Positions 44,505 through 50,501 of a stretch of DNA of 64,000 nucleotides are shown here, piece after piece. Both the position numbers and the translations under genes were made by a program. The notes under the pieces were generated by a model. That model was given only the letters and a program-made list of their open reading frames with translations. It was not told where the DNA came from and did no database searches. Numbering within the stretch: the first letter of the stretch is position 1; every line of letters starts with the position of its first letter. The stretch spans positions 1 to 64,000 of the forward strand of contig NZ_BAABRU010000006.1 of assembly GCF_039545135.1 (NCBI RefSeq), read 5' to 3'. The DNA comes from Herpetosiphon gulosus. Its GTDB lineage: Bacteria; Chloroflexota; Chloroflexia; Chloroflexales; Herpetosiphonaceae.

Positions 44505-44660
44505 AAAAAAACCAACACGGCTTATATCAAAGCCAATGTTGGTCTGACCAAAATACGCAATACGTATTGTTTGCAACCGAGAATTGCTTCTGGATTGACG
44601 ATTGCAAACCCTGTCGATGCAGGTGGCTACTCCCCAACGGAACGTATGGATATATAGTAT
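44505..44660 (-). promoter_or_regulatory. yybP-ykoY-like (Mn2+) riboswitch with terminator
   Basis: On the minus strand the leader contains GGGGAGTAGC (44626-44635), the signature of the yybP-ykoY aptamer. A GTTTGCAA/TTGCAAAC stem follows. GTTGG (44634-44638) can pair with CCAAC (44538-44542) to close the aptamer. The same CCAACA (44537-44542) can pair with TGTTGG to form a terminator stem at 44512-44542, followed by seven Ts (44505-44511). The two folds exclude each other, so ligand should switch transcription on. Mn2+ as ligand comes from the known family. Confidence 0.75.
44512..44542 (-). terminator. Riboswitch-controlled intrinsic terminator
   Basis: CCAACA pairs with TGTTGG and GGCTT with AAGCC, with a 6-nt loop and a seven-T tail, 40 nt before the TerC start. 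It is the expression platform of the riboswitch. Confidence 0.8.
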
Positions 44661-44799
44661 CAATAGTTTTTAGTTTGTCAAGAGGGTTTGTGATGTTAGT
44701 TAAGCAAATTGATTAGTAATAATCGGCCTTTAGGCTTAATTCAATCTGGTAAGCAAATGCTATAGTAATGCATGGTTGATTGATGAGGGAGCAGCAAGA

Positions 44800-45402
44800 A
44801 TGGGTATTCGACTATATTTTTATCTTGCGCCATCTGAAGGGCTTAGCGCACTTATTCTCGAACACATTGAACTGTTTGTAGTTTGGTTTGAAGATCTTCA
44901 CCTAGAATATCCTGACGAGTTTCCAGAAGATGTTTTGGTGTCTGCCAAGAAGATAGAGCACGATGGTATAGTCGCACTCCAGGCGCAAACAGTCCAACAA
45001 GCAGCCCTCATTGATAACTTTGTTATGTATTTTTGTGTTGACTTTGATAATAGTTATCAAATTCTAAAATCGGCCAGCGAAAGTTGGATTAAAAGCTACC
45101 ACTATATAGAATGTCGCCCTTGGCTTGAGGTGCATTGTTCACCAGCCTTTGAAACACTATGGATATTTATGCTCAAAGGGCGTGGGATTGAACGCGATTC
45201 CTCGCTATTGCCATTTGAACACGAACCACATGAGCGTGGCAGCATTGCCTATTGGACACCACAAGAATGTACAGAAATGCTCAACGACCGACGACCATTG
45301 ACGATACCCGAAGCAGAGCCAATTTTTTGCGTGCGAATCGTCCGCGAAGCACTACAAACGGCAGTCGATCAACAAGCATCAATAGTTATTCTTGTGAATT
45401 AG
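44800..45402 (+). CDS. Hypothetical protein, possibly DUF1877-like
   Basis: 200 residues from the ATG at 44800, behind GAGGGAG; an in-frame TTG at 44776 is less likely. The start MGIRLYFYLAPSEGLSALI recalls the YfbM/DUF1877 opening (MG-x-x-x-Y-x-L-SPEEL), but the rest shows no clear motif. Acidic overall, no signal peptide or membrane segment. Function unknown. It ends at a terminator shared with the convergent gene pair. Confidence 0.7.
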   Translation: MGIRLYFYLAPSEGLSALILEHIELFVVWFEDLHLEYPDEFPEDVLVSAKKIEHDGIVALQAQTVQQAALIDNFVMYFCVDFDNSYQILKSASESWIKSYHYIECRPWLEVHCSPAFETLWIFMLKGRGIERDSSLLPFEHEPHERGSIAYWTPQECTEMLNDRRPLTIPEAEPIFCVRIVREALQTAVDQQASIVILVN

Positions 45403-45416
45403 CGAATTATGATCAA

Positions 45417-45452
45417 AGCGTTTCGCAAAGCACCATGGCCTCGCGAAACGCT
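45417..45452. terminator. Hairpin between convergent genes
   Basis: AGCGTTTCGC and GCGAAACGCT form a 10-bp perfect stem with a 16-nt loop. Confidence 0.65.
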
Positions 45453-45471
45453 GCTTGGCAAGATCAACAAT

Positions 45472-45813
45472 CTAGGCGATATTTAAACCACGACGATTCA
45501 GCTGTTCAACGACTGCGGCAAGCAATTTCAGTGGTTGCAGGCCACCAACAAACAAAACCTCACCAGTAAACAAGGCAATCGGATATGGCCAGTCTTCTTC
45601 AGCAAAATAATTAAGTTGATCGACATGCTGCTGCTGAATCGCCGGATCATCAAGATCATAATAGATCACCTTCACACGCTCGCCAACCAAACGGGCTAAT
45701 GAAAGCGCAACAGTATTAGCAACCTTCAACGAAGGCATGCGCGGGCCTCAGCCATAGCCACAGGTTGCATCACCTGCGTGGCCAAAAATTTCTAATTGCA
45801 ATTGATCGATCAT
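45472..45813 (-). CDS. Thioredoxin-fold protein with in-frame UGA (candidate selenoprotein)
   Basis: Read from the ATG at 45813 the frame is open except for one TGA at codon 22 (45748-45750): QLEIFGHAGDATCGYG, then TGA, then GPRMPSLKVANTV, for 113 codons in all. The ATG overlaps the stop of the upstream gene (ATGA), so translation should begin here and not at the later ATG (45738), which would lose the first strand and the cysteine of a thioredoxin-like fold. The fold continues with VKVIYYDLDDP, YPIALFTGEVLFVGG and a final helix, recalling YuzD/DUF1462. If UGA is read as selenocysteine, the active site is C-x3-U. A 5-bp hairpin with a GTT loop starts 12 nt after the UGA. Alternatives are a pseudogene, readthrough or a sequencing error. 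Confidence 0.6.
45723..45735 (-). promoter_or_regulatory. Candidate bacterial SECIS hairpin
   Basis: On the minus strand CCTTC-GTT-GAAGG is a perfect 5-bp stem starting 12 nt after the TGA. GCA/TGC can extend it past a small bulge. The apical loop begins with G and lies about 17 nt from the UGA, within the range described for bacterial SECIS elements. A stem this short can arise by chance. Confidence 0.45.
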
Positions 45814-46832
45814 TGCACAATTGCGCTACGAGTCATTTGCTGCAAAATTGCCTGATTGGCAGCGAACCCTGATTCAGGCACAAAGCCAATAATAACTCCT
45901 AAACTACCACCAGGCCCAGGCTTAACCGTGACAAACGCTTGAATTTTAGCTTCCTGACCACGCACGACCCGCACAAACTTAACCGTGCCTTCCGAGGCAT
46001 TGATTGCATATTCGCGTTGGGTATTCGGCGCGGCCAAAAGATTAAAGGTTTCTTCAATCGCTGCTTGAATGCCAGCAGCATCATTGGTTTTACCAATAAC
46101 CTTGCTTGCCAAAATCCCTTGCTCACCGTCAACTGCGGTCGAGAAAAAGACCGCAAGATCAGAGCCAATCACATATTCTGTCCAAGCTTGAGGGTGCGAC
46201 ACGCTAATATTGGTGTTGCTGTTACGGGTTAATATGATACTACTCGGATCAATTGGCGCAGTTGGTAAATCGACTGGGCCGGCTGGTACGGCAGTCGCGT
46301 CGGCAACAATTGGCGGCGGGGCAGTTGGTTCAGTCACGGTCGTGGCTAAAACCCAGCCATTTGTGCCAAGTTCGGCAGCAGGTAAATCCATATTAGCCCG
46401 CTCAAACAGTCGCACATTCCACCAAAGTACACCATCAACCTCGCGTGATTCGATATATTGCAGGCTATCGTTAGGGTTGATATTACCCTTCGATTGCGAG
46501 CGTTCATTCGGCTCAAAGCGCAATTCTGTGGTAGCCAACGAGCGACCAAGCGGTAGATTTGGGGTAGCCGTTGGAATCGCCGCTTGGGTTGCTTGGATGG
46601 CCCGTTGGGTGGCACGCGCAAACGTCGTTGGGGCAATCGCGGTGGCGGTTGCAGCAGCAGCAGCATTTTGCTCAGTTAGGGTCTGATTCAGCAACCAAAC
46701 CCCATAACCTAATCCACCAGCAATGCCAAGCACTAATAAGGTTTGGAGTAAAACAGCGAGTGGGCCTTGTTGACGTGGCCCCTTGGCCGAAAAGTTCGCA
46801 TCCCAATCATTGGGGTCAATTTTAGCTGGCAC
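45810..46832 (-). CDS. Membrane-anchored protein with SH3-like and PsbP/DUF1795-like regions
   Basis: 340 residues, GTG start at 46832 behind GGGAGG. One membrane helix (about 28-50) follows a short cytosolic tail. An Ala/Thr-rich linker leads to an SH3-like segment (about 95-165; SLQYIESREVDGVLWWNVRL and GTNGWVLATTV). The C-terminal domain (about 195-340; SVSHPQAWTEYVIGSDLAVFF) resembles PsbP/DUF1795 proteins. The function is unknown; wall binding through the SH3-like part is possible. It is translationally coupled to the candidate selenoprotein, which suggests a shared task, perhaps redox. Confidence 0.7.
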   Translation of the reverse strand: MPAKIDPNDWDANFSAKGPRQQGPLAVLLQTLLVLGIAGGLGYGVWLLNQTLTEQNAAAAATATAIAPTTFARATQRAIQATQAAIPTATPNLPLGRSLATTELRFEPNERSQSKGNINPNDSLQYIESREVDGVLWWNVRLFERANMDLPAAELGTNGWVLATTVTEPTAPPPIVADATAVPAGPVDLPTAPIDPSSIILTRNSNTNISVSHPQAWTEYVIGSDLAVFFSTAVDGEQGILASKVIGKTNDAAGIQAAIEETFNLLAAPNTQREYAINASEGTVKFVRVVRGQEAKIQAFVTVKPGPGGSLGVIIGFVPESGFAANQAILQQMTRSAIVQ

Positions 46833-46929
46833 AGGTCGCCTCCCATGTGAACAATTGCACGCGCAACAGTATACGTTAAAAGTGCAAACTTGGGATAGCC
46901 AAGCACCAGCAGTTCAGGCCCAATTAGCA

Positions 46930-46963
46930 AACCGCGATCATGGGCAAACCCACAATCGCGGTT
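46930..46963 (-). terminator. Terminator hairpin after the expansin gene
   Basis: AACCGCGAT and ATCGCGGTT (9 bp) with an inner GGG/CCC pair. It is downstream of the leftward expansin gene. Confidence 0.65.
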
Positions 46964-46971
46964 GCATTCAA

Positions 46972-48441
46972 CTAGATTGGCTGCCAGAGTGCTGGCACAA
47001 TATTTGGTTCCCAGCCAGGCAACGAAGTATGAGCTTGAATACAACGATAGCTAATTCCATTGTGCTTAACAAGGCTGCCAACACTATAGCTGGTGTAGGC
47101 TTGCCAAATACTAAGAGCTGGGGTAGCGGTAAATGGTGGTGGAGCCATAGTTGGAACCAAGGTTGGGGTTGCCGTCGTGGGAACAATCGTGTTGGTTGGC
47201 GGTGCGATCGTGGGGGTTAGGGTCGCTGGTTGTGCCCCAAAAATAACCGTTGCTTCATGAATTGACCACCAGTTGGCTGAATTGGCGTTCAGCTCAACCC
47301 GAATATAACGTGCTTGGCGGGCAGCAAAGTTAATGGTGGTGATTTGGACTGCGCCAGTTCCGCTGGCAACTGTCACCCAATCACTAGTATCATCACGAGT
47401 TTGCACAATAAAGCCCGCCGGATAATCGCCTGTTGAGTTGCCTGTATCAAGTTTAATTCCCGAAACAGTCGTGACATGGGGCAGGCCAACGTACATCCAT
47501 TGGCCGGCGGCCTGAGGTAAGCCACTGCTCCAACGGGTGTTGAGGTTGCCATCAAGCGCATTTTGGGTGCTGCTACCAGCCTCAGTCGATGAAGCATTCA
47601 TTATTGTTTGATCAGGACGGGTGGTTGGGTTAATTATGGTTGGCGTTGCCGCATGGGTTGAGGTTGCAGTGCCAGTTGGGCTGACTGTTGGGATGCGACT
47701 CGGTGTAACTGTGCTGCCAGGTGTTGGCACATATGGAAACTGTTGATTGCCAGCGACATCGCCCTCTGAACGTAAGGGAATATTGCTATCAGTAAAGACA
47801 TTGCCATAAACATCAGTTACACGGAAGGTAAAGGGGCCAGTTCCCATCCCACCAGGCACCAGAAAATAATTGTAATTAACTCGATCAACGTTCTGGAAAA
47901 CTCCTTGAGGATTGCGATATTCGAATTTGGCGATCGCGTTCCGATGATTGCGGACTTGCACCCCAGCCCACCATTGGCTGCTGCCCTCTTTGTAATTGTA
48001 AATCACGTTGCCACTGACATTTGGTGCACTGATCAATTGCCATGTAATTGGCACATTCCCAGCTTCAAACGCGGCGATGCGCTCGAAGGCTTGCGGGCTA
48101 AGGTCGATCCCACCCACGACACAGCCAGGGCAACGATCAATAATTTTAACCGTGACACTACCCCGCGGCCCATTGACGGTCACATAAGCGCCACAATAAT
48201 CAGCCAAGCCATAATCGCTGGTATTCATCGCTGCTAAAAGCATATCGCTGGGCATCGGCAGGCTACAATTGCCCATCCCAACCGTCGGATCATAGTAGGT
48301 TGCCCGCCCACTACGCAGCGCCCATGGATTCGTGATCGTCTGTATGTTTTGAGCATTGCCTTTGCCAATCAACCAGCCCGAGCTTGCTAATAAACTAAAA
48401 ATCATCCCAAAGCTCAGCAGTATCCGTCGATTCCAAGCCAT
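46972..48441 (-). CDS. Secreted bacterial expansin with discoidin and chitin-binding domains
   Basis: 489 residues. Signal peptide (about 1-31). The expansin core has a double-psi beta-barrel (about 40-125; GRATYYDP, ADYCGAYVTV, IIDRCPGC and the conserved Asp in GGIDLSPQAF), then the CBM63-like second domain (about 130-235; SSQWWAGVQVRNHRN and NVDRVNYNYF). A Thr/Pro linker joins an F5/8-type C (discoidin/CBM32) domain (about 280-410). A second linker joins a C-terminal chitin-binding type 3/CBM5 module (about 445-489; WQAYTSYSVGSLV). Expansins loosen cellulose networks without hydrolysis; the extra modules may target chitin or glycans. It complements the glucanases at the left of the window. 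Confidence 0.92.
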   Translation of the reverse strand: MAWNRRILLSFGMIFSLLASSGWLIGKGNAQNIQTITNPWALRSGRATYYDPTVGMGNCSLPMPSDMLLAAMNTSDYGLADYCGAYVTVNGPRGSVTVKIIDRCPGCVVGGIDLSPQAFERIAAFEAGNVPITWQLISAPNVSGNVIYNYKEGSSQWWAGVQVRNHRNAIAKFEYRNPQGVFQNVDRVNYNYFLVPGGMGTGPFTFRVTDVYGNVFTDSNIPLRSEGDVAGNQQFPYVPTPGSTVTPSRIPTVSPTGTATSTHAATPTIINPTTRPDQTIMNASSTEAGSSTQNALDGNLNTRWSSGLPQAAGQWMYVGLPHVTTVSGIKLDTGNSTGDYPAGFIVQTRDDTSDWVTVASGTGAVQITTINFAARQARYIRVELNANSANWWSIHEATVIFGAQPATLTPTIAPPTNTIVPTTATPTLVPTMAPPPFTATPALSIWQAYTSYSVGSLVKHNGISYRCIQAHTSLPGWEPNIVPALWQPI

Positions 48442-48587
48442 CCATAGCCTCCAATCCTATGCCAAATCATTCAGGTGATTTCATTCTAGGGCTGGATTGA
48501 TAATTAATAAGTTCAATGAAATTACAAACACACTTTAAGCAATTTTTTACTAAAGTCAAGCCTTTAATCGCAAAATCTACAGGGGCC

Positions 48588-48635
48588 AAAAAACCACTCC
48601 TGAGCCAATGCCCAAAGGCAGCTCAAGAGTGGTTT
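48588..48635 (-). terminator. Intrinsic terminator of the sigma-partner operon (module C)
   Basis: On the minus strand, AAACCACTC pairs with GAGTGGTTT and GAGC with GCTC, and a run of six Ts follows. It lies 25 bp beyond the stop of the partner gene at 48661. Confidence 0.8.
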
Positions 48636-48660
48636 GATTAACCTACAACCGTAGAGAAGT

Positions 48661-49347
48661 TTAGGGAGTTTGATCCGGCGCAATCGCCAAGAAGATCGGA
48701 TCACTGGGGATGGTTGGTAGTGGGCCGAACGTTGTTATAGGAGGCTGATGCTCAAGCATGGTTAATGCTTGTTCGTTTAATGTTGCCCCCACCTTCCAAG
48801 CACTTGGAGGAACCGATGCGACCGAAACGGCGAGCTGCCATGCATCAGGGGGAATTCGCTGCAAAGTGGCCTGAATATTAACCTGATACACCTCATGGGT
48901 TACCACATGATCGAGATATTCAATTGAATCGATCGCTGGATCATCAGCAGGTGTTTGCCCAGGATCAGCATCAAGCGATTTGGCTAAAAGCGGCGGATTG
49001 AGCTGAATCAAGAAATTTTGGAGCAATTGGCCCCACGTCAGAGCAGTATGCCGTTTGATCTGTTCGACCGGTTTGGGAAAAAACGTTGGAATATTGCTTG
49101 GTTTTGGTAAAGGATCAGTCTCAGCTAAAAAAGCTAGTTGCTCTTCCATTTGCAGCGCATATTCTTCAGCAAGCTCAGGGTATTGATCGAGTGCTTGTAA
49201 AACCAGCGCATATTCTTGCTCGATAGCAACACCAGATAGTTCAGCGATTACCAACTGAGGAATTTGCGCTTGTGCTGCTTGAAACGATAATGGTGAAACA
49301 GCTTTAAGCGCTTGCTTTAGCTTGTGGATTTTTTGATCAGCATTCAT
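48661..49347 (-). CDS. Sigma-factor partner protein, cysteine-free (module C)
   Basis: 228 residues from the ATG at 49347 (a GTG at 49356 is also possible; neither has a strong ribosome site). The N-terminal half is helical and lacks the Cys pairs of the partners in modules A and B. The C-terminal part (about 155-228; WQLAVSVASVPP then DPIFLAIAPDQ) resembles the end of the module B partner (WTLEVSIEPLRP then PAVFVAIPQDQ). It follows the sigma gene by 36 bp and shares its terminator. Probably another regulator of its sigma factor, but this is from position and domain similarity only. Confidence 0.6.
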   Translation of the reverse strand: MNADQKIHKLKQALKAVSPLSFQAAQAQIPQLVIAELSGVAIEQEYALVLQALDQYPELAEEYALQMEEQLAFLAETDPLPKPSNIPTFFPKPVEQIKRHTALTWGQLLQNFLIQLNPPLLAKSLDADPGQTPADDPAIDSIEYLDHVVTHEVYQVNIQATLQRIPPDAWQLAVSVASVPPSAWKVGATLNEQALTMLEHQPPITTFGPLPTIPSDPIFLAIAPDQTP

Positions 49348-49383
49348 GATATACACTCATTATAAAATAACGCCAATTGTCGA

Positions 49384-50142
49384 TTAATCCGTCTCAATCC
49401 ATACTTGTAGTGCTGGATGTGAGCGAATTTTTGCAAGTGCTCGTGATTTTTCAACTCTAACATGATGGGCGCTTGTATTAAGTCTTTCAGCTGCATCGCG
49501 TGGAGTTAATTCTTGAAAGCAAACTAAATCAATAATCTGACGTTGTAGTGGAGAGAGGATTGTTGGTAGCAAATCAAGAATTGCCTGAGCAAATAATCTA
49601 TCCTCGATTTGTTTGCTTACATTAGTGTTAGATACCAAGATCGCAGAAATATTCGTTTGCTGTTCTGCTTGCTCAAGCGAATCAGCTGATTTAGCTCGTC
49701 GATAACGGCTGGTAAAATCACGGACCTGATACCAAACCCAGCTTATCAGTGCTTTAGGATCACGCACCTTTTCAGGATTCGTGATCAACACTTTGACGAC
49801 CTCTTGAGCAATATCACGTGCTAGTTCCTCATCGACTCCTAGGATGAGCGCTCGCCGAAACGCCATTGTGTAAATATCGTCGCAGGCCAAATTGGCGTTT
49901 GGTTGGACATTCCGCCGTGGATTATTCCTGCGCATTGCCATAATAGCATTATAGAGACACTGCGCATAGGCTTGCTGAATTGCCAATTTAATCTGTTGTT
50001 CATTAATTGGCGCAGCTCGTTGGGCTAAATCTTGGGTTACCGAGCGAATGATCGCCGCTTGTTCGTGGACAAGCGACCATTGAAATTGGCGCTGAAGCTT
50101 GTGCCATACCGCCTCAACTTGAGCATCAAGGGTATCGTGCAT
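49384..50142 (-). CDS. ECF-like sigma factor (module C)
   Basis: 252 residues. An N-terminal extension of about 85 residues is followed by region 2 (MAFRRALILGVDEELARDI then WVWYQVRDFTSRYRR) and region 4 (LSPLQRQIIDLVCFQELTP then TSAHHVRVEKSRALAKIR). AAGGATT precedes the ATG. It heads an operon with the partner gene and faces away from the secreted peptide gene at 50267, with 124 bp between them. Confidence 0.82.
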   Translation of the reverse strand: MHDTLDAQVEAVWHKLQRQFQWSLVHEQAAIIRSVTQDLAQRAAPINEQQIKLAIQQAYAQCLYNAIMAMRRNNPRRNVQPNANLACDDIYTMAFRRALILGVDEELARDIAQEVVKVLITNPEKVRDPKALISWVWYQVRDFTSRYRRAKSADSLEQAEQQTNISAILVSNTNVSKQIEDRLFAQAILDLLPTILSPLQRQIIDLVCFQELTPRDAAERLNTSAHHVRVEKSRALAKIRSHPALQVWIETD

Positions 50143-50266
50143 CGGTTAATCCTTATGAATCAATAAACTCATTCAAAAATCCTCACGATCAAATGAGATG
50201 AAATGCTCGCTCAAAACTCTTCTGTGATGCCAGGATTTTCTGGGCAACACAAAGGAGTACAGCATT

Positions 50267-50446
50267 ATGAAACGCACAGTTTGTGGATTGATGATCGTTG
50301 GCTTGCTTTTCGTTTTTGGTCGCATTGAATCAGCCAATCAATTACAGCTGCCTGAACATTCAAACCAACTCCTTGCTTGTGGCAATCCCTTAATTTGCGG
50401 TGGTGGCGGTGGTGCCGGTGGATTGAAAGGCCCAGTCCGCTGGTAA
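50267..50446 (+). CDS. Small secreted Cys/Gly-rich peptide
   Basis: 59 residues, ATG at 50267 with AAAGGAG at ideal distance. The first 23 or so residues are a signal peptide (KR then GLMIVGLLFVFG, ending IESA). The mature part has two cysteines six residues apart (ACGNPLICGG), a run of glycines and a basic tail (KGPVRW). A hairpin terminator follows. No family is recognised. It lies between a sigma operon and a TPR-CHAT gene. It could be a toxin, a signalling peptide or a modified peptide precursor; nothing decides. Confidence 0.6.
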   Translation: MKRTVCGLMIVGLLFVFGRIESANQLQLPEHSNQLLACGNPLICGGGGGAGGLKGPVRW

Positions 50447-50467
50447 GTCGTCTAACATAATTCAATC

Positions 50468-50501
50468 GAACGCGGCTAAACTCCCTTGTTTAGTCGCGTT
50501 C
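50468..50501. terminator. Terminator between the small peptide and CHAT genes
   Basis: A 14-bp stem (GAACGCGGCTAAAC with GTTTAGTCGCGTTC, one G-T pair) and 6-nt loop. It overlaps the last codons of the leftward CHAT gene. Confidence 0.8.
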
